Positions 1 to 7,211 of a stretch of 11,795 nt of DNA are shown here, piece by piece. Position 1 is the stretch's first letter. Each line of letters opens with the position of its first letter. This DNA comes from Candidatus Izemoplasma sp. (GTDB lineage Bacteria > Bacillota_I > Bacilli_A > Izemoplasmatales > Izemoplasmataceae). Made by a program: the position numbers and the translations under genes. The notes below the pieces were generated by a model. That model saw nothing but the letters and a program-made list of their open reading frames with translations. It did no database searches and was not told where the DNA came from. Location: positions 1-11,795 of the forward strand of contig JAOZSP010000029.1 in NCBI GenBank assembly GCA_029939615.1. The letters are read 5' to 3'.

Positions 1-2
1 AG

Positions 3-521
3 ATTTACTCTTCGAAAATGGACAAGAAAAAATTCATTGAGGTTCCAAATTATAATCAAGATATGCTTAAAACCCAAATAAAAAGAAATAACAAAACTGC
101 CTTTTTGATTTTTATCATCTATTTCGGGATTATTTCAATATTGGGGTTATCTTATTTGGCATATGATTGGTTTGATCGAAAATTTATCTATCTAATCTTC
201 TTTACATTAAATTTTTCTGATTATTTTTGTATTATACTGTGGTGTCCTTTTCAAAATTTGTTTTTGAAAAATTCCTGTTGTAATACTTGTCGTATCGGTA
301 ATTGGGATCGCCTAATGAAATTTTCAATTCTAATATTTGTTCCTAATTTCTATACAATTAGTATTTTTGTTTTAGCAATCATCATTTTTATATACTGGGA
401 ATTTCAACATTTTAAAAATCCACAAATATTTTACCGAATTTCTAATAAAAATCTTTGGTGTATCAATTGTGATGTTCAAAAATGTTCAAAAATCGATAAA
501 AATGTTAACAAAAAGGAGTAG
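3..521 (+). CDS. Cys-rich conserved membrane protein of unknown function, probably 5'-truncated by window edge
   Basis: Function unknown. From the ATG at 18 it gives 167 residues with three hydrophobic stretches (about 27-48, 55-75 and 101-127), so it is very likely an integral membrane protein. Between the second and third segments lies CPFQ followed by KNSCCNTCRI and NWD (C76, C87, C88, C91). The C-terminal tail has NPQIFYRISNKNLWCINC and a C-x2-C-x4-C cluster (C148, C151, C156). I recall a similar arrangement (CP-Q, KN-CC-TCRI-NWD, WE, final CxxC) from hypothetical proteins of Bacillota, but cannot name a family. The cysteines suggest metal binding or disulfides, which is inference. The frame is open back to position 3 and no Shine-Dalgarno precedes the ATG at 18, so the real start is probably upstream of the window. 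The TAG stop lies inside the terminator stem. Confidence 0.75.
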   Translation: MYSSKMDKKKFIEVPNYNQDMLKTQIKRNNKTAFLIFIIYFGIISILGLSYLAYDWFDRKFIYLIFFTLNFSDYFCIILWCPFQNLFLKNSCCNTCRIGNWDRLMKFSILIFVPNFYTISIFVLAIIIFIYWEFQHFKNPQIFYRISNKNLWCINCDVQKCSKIDKNVNKKE

Positions 522-542
522 TTTCGTTCAACTACTCCTTTT
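511..542. terminator. Bidirectional intrinsic terminator between convergent genes
   Basis: A perfect 13-bp stem, AAAAGGAGTAGTT (511-523) with AACTACTCCTTTT (530-542), encloses a 6-nt TCGTTC loop. T-rich runs follow on both strands, so it can end both the + strand membrane-protein gene and the - strand permease gene. Confidence 0.9.
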
Positions 543-575
543 ATTTTACTTATTTTTCAATAAACTTATTCTTTT

Positions 576-2015
576 CTAAGCTAATGCTGTTAGAACAAAG
601 TTAAGTACAAACAATACTCCTAATATATACATTATCTTATTAACATCTTTTCCTCTACCTTGTGCTAACATTACGATTGGATAGAAAATAAATCCAACTG
701 CAATACCTGTTGCGATACTAAATGTTAACATCATCATAATAATTGTTAAGAATGCCGGTACAACAATTGCTTTGTCTGTCCAATCAATTTCTTTAAGTTG
801 CCCAACCATTAATGCTCCTACTAATACAGGGGCCATCGCAGTTACTGGAGAATAGTAAATATTGTCTCCAAACATATCGAAGGCAACAGGCACACCATTG
901 ATTATACTTAATAATGGGAATGCAACTATTGATAATATGAATAATAATCCTACAACAACACTTGATAATCCTGTTCTTGCACCTTGTTCGATTCCTGTAG
1001 CTGACTCAATATAAGAAGTTACATTTGAAGTCCCTAATAATGCTCCAGTCATTGTTCCAATTGAATCTACTAATAATGCTTTTTCAGAACCAACTATTTC
1101 GCCTTCATCATTAACTAATCCTGCCTGATTTCCTACTGCCATTAATGTTCCTGCAGTATCAAAGAAATCTACAAATAATAAAGCGAATATAATTGTGAAT
1201 ACTTCAGGATGACTAAATAATTCACCAAATGCTCCAAATGCAGCAAATATAGTATCCCCCGCATCACTCAACATATCTAAAAAACTAAAGCTGCTATACT
1301 CTGGCATTAAGAAGTAATTTCTTGTTTCCGTAACCCCAAATACTTCTGCTGTATAAGCAAACTCAAATGCTGATGGAAATATTAATCCTAATAATAATCC
1401 TAAAACAGCTGTCGATACGATAGAAATAATTAATGCAAACTTATTACCCATTGAATAAAGTACAATTACAAGTAAAATTCCAAATATTCCTAGTAGTACG
1501 GTTGGGTGGGCTAAATCCCCTAATTGAACTAAAGTAGGCCCTGAAACAATTATCCCTGCGTTTTTAAGTCCAATAAATGTAATAAAGAACCCGATTCCAG
1601 CACCAACAGCAAATTTTAAACCTGCAGGTATTGCATTAATAATCATTTTTCTTAATCCTGTTACTGAAATAATGAAAAATAATACTCCTGAAACCAATAC
1701 TGCCGCTAAAGCAGCTTGCCAAGAAAGACCCATTGTAAACACTAACGTGTAAGTAAAGAATGCATTTAATCCCATACCTGGTGCTAATGCTACAGGTAAA
1801 TTAGCTAAAACTCCCATTAATATTGAAGCTAATCCAGCAGCTAATGCAGTTGCTAAGAATACTCCACCTAGTGGTATGTCAGTTTTTGCTAACATGAAAC
1901 TATTTACCGGTAAAATGTATGCCATTGCTAGAAATGTAGTTAATCCAGCAATCAATTCGGTACTAAAAGTCGTACCTCTTTCTTCAAGTTTGAAGTAAGA
2001 TTTAATAAATTCCAT
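576..2015 (-). CDS. NCS2 family guanine/hypoxanthine permease (AzgA/PbuG-like)
   Basis: A 479-residue purine:proton symporter of the AzgA/PbuG (COG2252) branch of the NCS2 family, in the cytoplasmic membrane; it should import hypoxanthine and/or guanine for salvage. Family landmarks are AMAYILPVN near 30, LAPGMGLNAFF near 78-87, FVDFFDTAGTLMAVGNQAGL at 281-300, and GTSNVTSYIESATGIEQGARTGL starting at 328. Many hydrophobic segments fit the usual 12-14 membrane spans. I chose the start at 2015 because GGAGG sits nine bases upstream and MEFIKSYFKLEERGTTF is the normal family N-terminus. A longer frame from 2063 lies inside the riboswitch leader and would add 16 unrelated residues. The leader carries a guanine-class purine riboswitch, which supports the substrate call and implies repression by guanine or hypoxanthine. 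Exact purine preference cannot be read from sequence. Confidence 0.93.
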   Translation of the reverse strand: MEFIKSYFKLEERGTTFSTELIAGLTTFLAMAYILPVNSFMLAKTDIPLGGVFLATALAAGLASILMGVLANLPVALAPGMGLNAFFTYTLVFTMGLSWQAALAAVLVSGVLFFIISVTGLRKMIINAIPAGLKFAVGAGIGFFITFIGLKNAGIIVSGPTLVQLGDLAHPTVLLGIFGILLVIVLYSMGNKFALIISIVSTAVLGLLLGLIFPSAFEFAYTAEVFGVTETRNYFLMPEYSSFSFLDMLSDAGDTIFAAFGAFGELFSHPEVFTIIFALLFVDFFDTAGTLMAVGNQAGLVNDEGEIVGSEKALLVDSIGTMTGALLGTSNVTSYIESATGIEQGARTGLSSVVVGLLFILSIVAFPLLSIINGVPVAFDMFGDNIYYSPVTAMAPVLVGALMVGQLKEIDWTDKAIVVPAFLTIIMMMLTFSIATGIAVGFIFYPIVMLAQGRGKDVNKIMYILGVLFVLNFVLTALA

Positions 2016-2024
2016 TAAAAAAAT

Positions 2025-2082
2025 CCTCCATTTTTGTATGATTTGATTGATATCATAACTCAAAAAAGGAGAATTATCTCTC
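2025..2082 (-). promoter_or_regulatory. Candidate riboswitch expression platform (hairpin plus U6, and Shine-Dalgarno)
   Basis: On the transcript, GAGAG-AUAA-UUCUC (2082 to 2069) forms a short hairpin, followed after one C by six U (2067-2062), which resembles a weak terminator. The segment UUCUCC (2073-2068) is also complementary, with one G-U pair, to GGAGGA of the ribosome binding site (2029-2024). A UAUGAU/AUCAUA hairpin (2057-2052 with 2042-2037) lies between them. Either a transcriptional or a translational switch is possible. The stem is short, so I am unsure of the mode. Confidence 0.4.
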
Positions 2083-2094
2083 TCATCCTAATTA

Positions 2095-2170
2095 TTGCAT
2101 TATAGTCCCATCTTTTACGGTGACGGGGTAGAGACAATCGAACCATATTTTCGATCATATATAATACCAA
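2095..2170 (-). promoter_or_regulatory. Purine riboswitch aptamer, guanine class (C at the ligand-pairing position)
   Basis: The - strand reads with the purine-aptamer pattern. P1 is GGTATTATA with TATAATGCAA (about 8 pairs including one G-U). P2 is TCGAA/TTCGA closed by loop AATATGG. J2/3 contains the conserved TCTACC. P3 is CCCGTC/GATGGG with loop ACCGTAAAA, and J3/1 is ACTATA. In known structures the base at the C/U position of J3/1 pairs with the ligand: C selects guanine/hypoxanthine and U selects adenine. Here it is C (+ strand G2105). The loops match the ATATGG and CCGTAAA kissing-loop consensus. It sits directly upstream of the NCS2 permease gene. Confidence 0.95.
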
Positions 2171-2179
2171 CCAAGTTTA

Positions 2180-2208
2180 ATCTTATCAAATTACTTGTAA
2201 GATAGCAA
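2180..2208 (-). promoter_or_regulatory. Promoter of the riboswitch-permease transcript
   Basis: TTGCTA (2208-2203), a 17-nt spacer and TAAGAT (2185-2180) match the sigma-A consensus at four of six positions each. The predicted transcription start, about seven bases on, falls just before the 5' strand of aptamer P1, as required for a full-length riboswitch. Confidence 0.65.
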
Positions 2209-2228
2209 ATGATTGAAATCGTTTACAT

Positions 2229-2253
2229 AAAAAAAGTGCTTTCATAGCACTTT
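2229..2253 (-). terminator. Intrinsic terminator of the four-gene folD-purB operon
   Basis: AAAGTGCT (2253-2246 on the transcript) pairs with AGCACTTT (2240-2233) around a five-base loop, followed by a run of U (to 2229). The TGA stop of the preceding gene (2244-2242) lies inside the loop, so the hairpin starts within the last codons. Confidence 0.9.
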
Positions 2254-2880
2254 CTGTATAATTTTGCTATTTAAGTAGTAAATAATTGCCATGGAAATGG
2301 AAAATAATCCTAGAATAATAAATCCACTAACTATCCAAAAATTATTTGGTAGTAAAATTATTAAAATATCATTAGGATCAAGTAACCAATCATCAGTAGT
2401 AAATAATATATTATGAAATATCGTAAATGCTCGATTAAAATCAATTAATATATATGCTCCTACAAAAGCAATTAAATAAGCTACCATTAATGGTAATGAC
2501 CTAAATGTAAAATAAAATTCCTTCTTGTCTTTTTTATAGAGATATATTGAGACAGAAACCCCTACAATAAAGGATATAACAGCTAGTATCCGTAAAGATG
2601 TGTATAAAACTTTTACGTCTTCCATATGGCTTATTGCATCGTCGCTTAACAATATGTATTGATCAAACTCATCACTACCAAATTCTAAATTATCATATTG
2701 ATAATTCAAATACCCAATAATTCTATCAACAACAAAATCATAGTCATAATATATATCATCATGAGAATCGTATAACCCCTCAGATACAAGTAAATATGGC
2801 TTAGTTGTTAATAAAGAAGCAAATAACATCAACAAGAATAATGGTACAGTTATGTTGATGAGAATTTTAACTAATCTCAT
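2242..2880 (-). CDS. TIGR01906/DUF1461 family integral membrane protein
   Basis: A 212-residue membrane protein of unknown function that I assign to the TIGR01906/DUF1461 family. Visible are an N-terminal hydrophobic segment (about 5-25), an extracytoplasmic-looking acidic, Tyr-rich region (about 30-90) ending in HMEDVK, two central spans (about 95-114 and 130-148), and the block FTIFHNILFTTDDWLLDP leading into IIILLP-type sequence, then a last span near 183-203. The HMxDVK and FH-LF-W-DP motifs are what I recognise from the family. AGGAGG lies five bases upstream of the ATG. It is the last gene of the operon after purB, with a 25-bp gap and a terminator overlapping its stop. No role in purine or folate metabolism is known; the linkage may be incidental. 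Confidence 0.82.
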   Translation of the reverse strand: MRLVKILINITVPLFLLMLFASLLTTKPYLLVSEGLYDSHDDIYYDYDFVVDRIIGYLNYQYDNLEFGSDEFDQYILLSDDAISHMEDVKVLYTSLRILAVISFIVGVSVSIYLYKKDKKEFYFTFRSLPLMVAYLIAFVGAYILIDFNRAFTIFHNILFTTDDWLLDPNDILIILLPNNFWIVSGFIILGLFSISMAIIYYLNSKIIQKVL

Positions 2881-2905
2881 TATTCCTCCTAACAGTTATT
2901 GATAA

Positions 2906-4201
2906 TTACAAAATACCAACTCTTTTATATATAATATTTACATTTCTTAAGAAATATTCGATATTAAATAATGCTTTTATCTCACTTTTAGATAAATAGT
3001 TACAAATTTCTTTATTCTTAAGAAGTAAATCTTTAAAATCTAATCCTTCTTCCCAACTTTTCATTGATAATGTTTGAATTTCATCATATGCATTTTCTCG
3101 TGATAATCCTTTTTGTATAAGTATTGATAAAATTCTTTGTGAAAATATCACTCCATTTGTTAAATATATGTTTTTTAACATCTTATCTTCAAAAATAGTA
3201 AGGTTTTCTAAAACTCTTGAATATCGGTTTAACATATAGTCTAGTAACATCACAGCATCAGGAATAATTATCCTTTCTACTGATGAATGAGATATGTCTC
3301 TTTCATGCCATAGAGGTATATTTTCATATGAAGTTAACATGTATCCTCTTAAAACTCTTGAACAACCTACTATATTCTCTGAACTAATTGGATTTCTTTT
3401 ATGAGGCATCGCGCTTGAACCTTTTTGTCCTTTATTAAAGAATTCTTCTAGTTCTCTTACTTCAGTTCGTTGAAGATGACGAATTTCTGTAGCTATTTTT
3501 CCCATTGAAGCACCTATTAAAGCTAATTCAGCCATATAGTTTGCATGACGATCTCGTTGTATTGTTTGTGTGGATATCTTTGCTGAATGAATTTCTAGTT
3601 TTTTACAAACATAATCCTGAATAAAAGGAGGTGTGTTTGCAAAATTACCAACAGCTCCACTAATTTTTCCGATTTCTACTTCATTTCTCGCAAATTGAAA
3701 TCTTTTAAGGTGACGATTAAATTCATCATACCAAAGTGCCCATTTCAATCCAAATGAAGTAATATCAGCATGAATTCCATGTGTTCTTCCAATACATGGT
3801 GTATCTTTATATTTTAATGCTTGTTTTTTTAAGACTTCTTGAAACTTAAGAAGATCATCCCATAAAATATCATTTGCTTGTTTAATAATGTATCCATTAG
3901 CAGTATCAACTACATCAGTACTTGTAAGTCCATAATGAATCCATTTCTTTTCTTCGCCAAGTGATTCACTAACACATCTTGTAAAAGCAACGATATCATG
4001 TTTAGTATCTTGTTCAATTTCTTTTATTCGTTTTACGCTAAACTTAGCGTTTTTTCTTATCTTTTCTATATCTTCTTTTGGTATAAGATTTAATTTACTC
4101 CATGCTTCAGCTGTTAAGATTTCTACCTGTAGAAATGCATCAAATTTGCTTTCCTCTGTAAAAATATTTTGAACGACAGCTCTTCGATATCTTTCAATCA
4201 T
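2906..4201 (-). CDS. purB: Adenylosuccinate lyase
   Basis: A cytoplasmic enzyme of the fumarase/aspartase superfamily. It cleaves SAICAR to AICAR in de novo purine synthesis and adenylosuccinate to AMP plus fumarate. At 431 residues it matches the Bacillus-type short PurB. Catalytic landmarks are H68 in KHDIVAF, H89 in WIHYGLTSTD, H141 in RTHGIHA, and the signature loop GSSAMPHKRNP at 261-271 with the catalytic serine. The ATG overlaps the folD stop as ATGA, and no strong Shine-Dalgarno precedes it, so translation is probably coupled to folD. It lies outside a classical pur cluster, paired with folD, whose product feeds one-carbon units into the same pathway. No truncation is seen. Confidence 0.97.
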   Translation of the reverse strand: MIERYRRAVVQNIFTEESKFDAFLQVEILTAEAWSKLNLIPKEDIEKIRKNAKFSVKRIKEIEQDTKHDIVAFTRCVSESLGEEKKWIHYGLTSTDVVDTANGYIIKQANDILWDDLLKFQEVLKKQALKYKDTPCIGRTHGIHADITSFGLKWALWYDEFNRHLKRFQFARNEVEIGKISGAVGNFANTPPFIQDYVCKKLEIHSAKISTQTIQRDRHANYMAELALIGASMGKIATEIRHLQRTEVRELEEFFNKGQKGSSAMPHKRNPISSENIVGCSRVLRGYMLTSYENIPLWHERDISHSSVERIIIPDAVMLLDYMLNRYSRVLENLTIFEDKMLKNIYLTNGVIFSQRILSILIQKGLSRENAYDEIQTLSMKSWEEGLDFKDLLLKNKEICNYLSKSEIKALFNIEYFLRNVNIIYKRVGIL

Positions 4202-5049
4202 TTTTTCATTATTCTTTCAAAACATTCTACAGTATTTTCAAGTAGTGAAGTTATAGTCATAGGTCCTACTCCTCCTGGTACAGGGGTAATATAGCTTGCT
4301 TTGTCTTTAATATTTTCAAAGTCACAATCTCCTACAAGTTTACCATCAACTCTATTTACACCAACATCTATAATTACAACACCATCTTTTACCATATCAG
4401 CTGTTACTGTGTTTGCTCTACCTACTGCAGCTACAATAATGTCTGCTTGGAGACATTTTTCTTTAAGATTTTTTGTTCTACTATGAGCTATAGTAACTGT
4501 CGCATGTTCTTTCATTAATAGCATAGCAACAGGTTTTCCTACTATATTGCTACGTCCAATAATAATTGCATCTTTACCCTTTAATTCAATATTCTTGCTT
4601 TTGATCATTGTTAATATTCCTTTTGGTGTTGCTGGCAATATTGGGTTTCTTCCTAAATGCATATATCCTACATTTAGTGGATGGAATCCATCAACGTCTT
4701 TTGAAATATCAATTGCATCAATTACTTTATTTTCATCAATATGTTTAGGAATAGGTAATTGTACTAATACTCCATGGACTGAATCATCGCTATTTAAATC
4801 TTTAACAATCTTTAATAATTCTTCTTCTGTAATTGTGTCATCTTTTCTAATTATTGTACTTTTCATTCCGGCTTTAGTACAAGCGCGTCCCTTTGCTTTT
4901 ACATAACTTTGACTTGCTGGATCTTCTCCAACCAATACAACAGCAAGATGGGGAACCGCTCCATAAAGGGCTTTTAGTTTTTCAACTTTTACTCTTACTT
5001 CTTCTCTTACTTCTTTTGATAATTCTTTTCCACTAATAATTTCTCCCAT
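4198..5049 (-). CDS. folD: Bifunctional methylene-THF dehydrogenase / methenyl-THF cyclohydrolase
   Basis: FolD interconverts 5,10-methylene-THF, 5,10-methenyl-THF and 10-formyl-THF in the cytoplasm, with NADP(H) as usual cofactor. The 283 residues are full length. Visible motifs are the catalytic Y49-x3-K53 (YVKAK), Q97 in VQLPIP, DVDGFHP with D120, the nucleotide-binding GRSNIVGKPVAMLL at 165-178, and the C-terminal PGGVGPMT at 258-265. AAGGAGAG is placed seven bases before the ATG. The gene starts three bases after the flavin reductase stop and its TGA overlaps the purB ATG, so all three are in one operon. Together with Fhs, encoded further along, it completes a formate-to-methylene-THF route. 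Confidence 0.97.
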   Translation of the reverse strand: MGEIISGKELSKEVREEVRVKVEKLKALYGAVPHLAVVLVGEDPASQSYVKAKGRACTKAGMKSTIIRKDDTITEEELLKIVKDLNSDDSVHGVLVQLPIPKHIDENKVIDAIDISKDVDGFHPLNVGYMHLGRNPILPATPKGILTMIKSKNIELKGKDAIIIGRSNIVGKPVAMLLMKEHATVTIAHSRTKNLKEKCLQADIIVAAVGRANTVTADMVKDGVVIIDVGVNRVDGKLVGDCDFENIKDKASYITPVPGGVGPMTITSLLENTVECFERIMKK

Positions 5050-5052
5050 AAT

Positions 5053-5568
5053 TTACTCTCCTTTTATTAAGTATGAATCTAGTATTTCTCCATAATATAC
5101 AACATGATAGTTGTTTTTTGAATAATATCTTTTCAAAATATCTTTAGGGATATTTGTTGGTTCCATAGCTTGAATGTAGTTAACCCTGCATTCGTAATGC
5201 ATATCACATTCTTTAATAATTGGTGTTTTCACTTTTCTTCCCGGTACTAATGTTAAATTACATTCTTTTATTTTATCGTAATCTCTTCTAGATTTTGTTC
5301 CACAGAAAGCTAATTCCTTCTTCAAATCTCCCTTTAATGGGATACTTACGGTAAATTCCTTAGTATTTTTTAACATCTTGTATGTTTCTCGGGAATATCT
5401 TACATAAATAACAAAGACTGGTTTACCCCAAACAACATTAATTCCACCCCAAGCAATTGTCATAGTATTTACTAAATCTCCGACTTGCGTTGTCAAGAAA
5501 GCTCCCTTTTCAAGTTGTTCAAGAGATAAATCTGATTTCTCATTATATCTTAAATTAATATATTCCAT
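5053..5568 (-). CDS. Flavin reductase-like (FMN-binding split barrel) protein
   Basis: A 171-residue soluble protein resembling the flavin reductase-like domain (PF01613) and flavoredoxins. The region QVGDLVNTMTIAWGG (28-42) fits the FMN phosphate/isoalloxazine-binding strand. VRYSRETYKML (56-66) and FCGTKSRRDYDK (88-99) match the conserved R-x-T and CG-SGRD-DK-like blocks. Such proteins bind FMN and either reduce it with NAD(P)H or carry electrons; which applies here cannot be told. A strong AAAGGAGG lies seven bases before the ATG. It is the first gene of the operon with folD, purB and the DUF1461 gene. A redox partner role for the folate enzymes is not known and would be speculation. Confidence 0.85.
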   Translation of the reverse strand: MEYINLRYNEKSDLSLEQLEKGAFLTTQVGDLVNTMTIAWGGINVVWGKPVFVIYVRYSRETYKMLKNTKEFTVSIPLKGDLKKELAFCGTKSRRDYDKIKECNLTLVPGRKVKTPIIKECDMHYECRVNYIQAMEPTNIPKDILKRYYSKNNYHVVYYGEILDSYLIKGE

Positions 5569-5585
5569 ATTATCGCCTCCTTTTA

Positions 5586-5594
5586 ATTATAACA
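5586..5594 (-). promoter_or_regulatory. Extended -10 promoter of the flavin reductase-folD-purB operon
   Basis: TGTTATAAT is a perfect -10 hexamer with a TGn extension; no good -35 is seen 16-18 bases upstream. It lies 17 bases before the first ATG, so the leader would be only about 11 nt, starting in the Shine-Dalgarno region. It follows the terminator of the carboxypeptidase gene, where a new promoter is needed. Confidence 0.6.
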
Positions 5595-5618
5595 CTAGTC
5601 GAATTTTATTCATATATT

Positions 5619-5651
5619 AAAAAAGACAATCATCAAAAAATGATTGTCTTT
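5619..5651 (-). terminator. Intrinsic terminator of the M32 carboxypeptidase gene
   Basis: An 11-bp perfect stem, AAAGACAATCA with TGATTGTCTTT, surrounds an eight-base loop and is followed on the - strand by a U run. It lies 17 bases beyond the carboxypeptidase stop. Confidence 0.92.
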
Positions 5652-5667
5652 CCTTTTGTTTAGTGTT

Positions 5668-7158
5668 TTACAGGTATAACTTTGTATATTTTTCTTTTAA
5701 ATACTTAACGTAATACTTCGCATTAAATTCTTCTTTTGTGACTTCGAGTAATAATTCTTGAGGGTTCTTACTTCCTCCATGTTTATGGATTTTCTCTTTT
5801 AACCAGTCATTTATAGCTTTAATGTTATTTGATTTTACTAGTTCATCTATATTTATTTCTTTTATCATTGTGTAGTAAAACTGAGCAGCATAGGCACTTC
5901 CTAAAGCATATGTTGGAAAATATCCGAATAATCCTGCACTCCAATGAACGTCTTGTAAAACTCCATCTGTATCTGTTTTTGGCTCTATACCAAGATATTC
6001 CATCATCTTTTCATTCCACACTCTTGGTAAATCCTCTGCTTCTATTTCTTGTGAGAACAATTTTCTTTCAATTTCATAACGAATCATTATATGCATGGAA
6101 TATGTTAATTCGTCTGCTTCAACTCTTATTAATGATGCTTCTACTTTATTGGTTGCACGGTGGAAATCATCTAATGATATATCTTTTAGTTCTTTTGGGA
6201 AAAGCTCTTTGAATTTGGGATAATGAACTTCCCAAAAGGCCTTACTTCTTCCTATGATGTTCTCATAGAAACGTGATTGTGACTCGTGAATTCCCATTGA
6301 AGTCCCGCCGTTAAGTTCAGTATCATTCCATTTTTGATCTACTTGTTGTTCATATGTTGCATGTCCTAATTCGTGAATAGCGGCAAATATTGAAGAAAAT
6401 ACAAAGTTTTCTAAATATCTTGTTGTGAAACGAATATCTGTTGGATGTGTTCCCCAAGTAAATGGGTGAACACTCTCTTTCATTAGTCCATTATCACGAT
6501 CAAATGCAAAAACATCGACTAGATAATCACAAAATTCTTTTTGTTTTTTTGGATCAAATGAATCTTCAGTAAAGTCTCTCTTAAGCGGTTTTCCGTCTTT
6601 CAAGACTCTTCTAACGAAAGGCACTAAGTCCTCTTTTAAGGTCTTAAAGAATTTATCGTATTCTTTCATTGTCATTCCTTCTTCAAACCCATCAAGTAAA
6701 ACATTATAAGGTACCATTTCTGTATTGTAATATTTTATAAACTTTCTTGTAAAGGAAATTATCTCTTCTAAATTTCCTTTGAATAAGTTCCAGTCATTAT
6801 TAGCTTTTGCTTCTTCCCATACTTTTTGAGATAAACTTATTAATTTATTGTATTCAATATATTCGTTTTTTGGTACATTAACTACTTTATCTAATGCTTT
6901 TTTAGCTCTTTTGATTTCTTTTTGAGTCGCGTCGTCAAATGTATTTAACTCCTTGAATAAGCCATTTACCACTTCTTGATACTCTTCACTAGTATATAAC
7001 TTAAATACCTCACCACTTATTATTCCAAGCATTTCAGCTCTTCTTTGAAAAGCTCCACGTGGGGCTTCTGTTGCACTGTCCCATGAAACGACATTTAAAA
7101 TATAATTATAAGCATTTTGCTTTTTTTGTAATTCTCTAAACTTTTTTAAATACTCCAT
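5668..7158 (-). CDS. M32 family metallocarboxypeptidase (carboxypeptidase Taq type)
   Basis: A cytoplasmic zinc carboxypeptidase that removes C-terminal residues from peptides, probably in peptide turnover. The 496 residues match the roughly 500-residue M32 family. Family motifs are HPF at 231-233, DIRFTTRY at 241-248, the zinc-binding HELGH at 262-266 (HExxH), and GIHESQSRFYEN at 290-300, whose E292 supplies the third zinc ligand. There is no signal peptide; the N-terminus MEYLKKFRELQKK begins directly with the family's helical region. AAAGGAGTG lies about six bases before the ATG. The gene is monocistronic, with a promoter and terminator of its own on either side. Confidence 0.96.
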   Translation of the reverse strand: MEYLKKFRELQKKQNAYNYILNVVSWDSATEAPRGAFQRRAEMLGIISGEVFKLYTSEEYQEVVNGLFKELNTFDDATQKEIKRAKKALDKVVNVPKNEYIEYNKLISLSQKVWEEAKANNDWNLFKGNLEEIISFTRKFIKYYNTEMVPYNVLLDGFEEGMTMKEYDKFFKTLKEDLVPFVRRVLKDGKPLKRDFTEDSFDPKKQKEFCDYLVDVFAFDRDNGLMKESVHPFTWGTHPTDIRFTTRYLENFVFSSIFAAIHELGHATYEQQVDQKWNDTELNGGTSMGIHESQSRFYENIIGRSKAFWEVHYPKFKELFPKELKDISLDDFHRATNKVEASLIRVEADELTYSMHIMIRYEIERKLFSQEIEAEDLPRVWNEKMMEYLGIEPKTDTDGVLQDVHWSAGLFGYFPTYALGSAYAAQFYYTMIKEINIDELVKSNNIKAINDWLKEKIHKHGGSKNPQELLLEVTKEEFNAKYYVKYLKEKYTKLYL

Positions 7159-7177
7159 AATATCACTCCTTTAGTTA

Positions 7178-7186
7178 AGTATATCA
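7178..7186 (-). promoter_or_regulatory. Extended -10 promoter of the carboxypeptidase gene
   Basis: TGATATACT is a TGn-extended -10 (five of six to consensus) 19 bases before the ATG; no clear -35 is seen. It directly abuts the terminator of the upstream DUF4097 gene, so termination and initiation elements are nearly fused. The predicted leader is very short. Confidence 0.5.
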
Positions 7187-7211
7187 AAAAATAGGCAAAA
7201 TTTGCCTATTT
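7186..7211 (-). terminator. Intrinsic terminator of the PadR-HAAS-DUF4097 operon
   Basis: The sequence from 7189 to 7211 is an 11+1+11 palindrome (AAATAGGCAAA / TTTGCCTATTT). On the transcript the stem is followed by six U. The TAG stop of the DUF4097 frame (7208-7206) lies within the stem. Confidence 0.88.

Noticed and set aside
2016..2063. Longer start (ATG 2063) for the NCS2 permease
   Set aside because: It lies inside the riboswitch expression region, has no Shine-Dalgarno, and adds residues absent from the family; the ATG at 2015 has a well-placed GGAGG.
4301..4906. Opposite-strand open frames across folD
   Set aside because: They are antisense to a strongly conserved gene, lack ribosome binding sites and resemble nothing known.
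5829..6212. Leu-rich open frame opposite the M32 carboxypeptidase
   Set aside because: Shadow of the coding strand's codon bias; no start signal.
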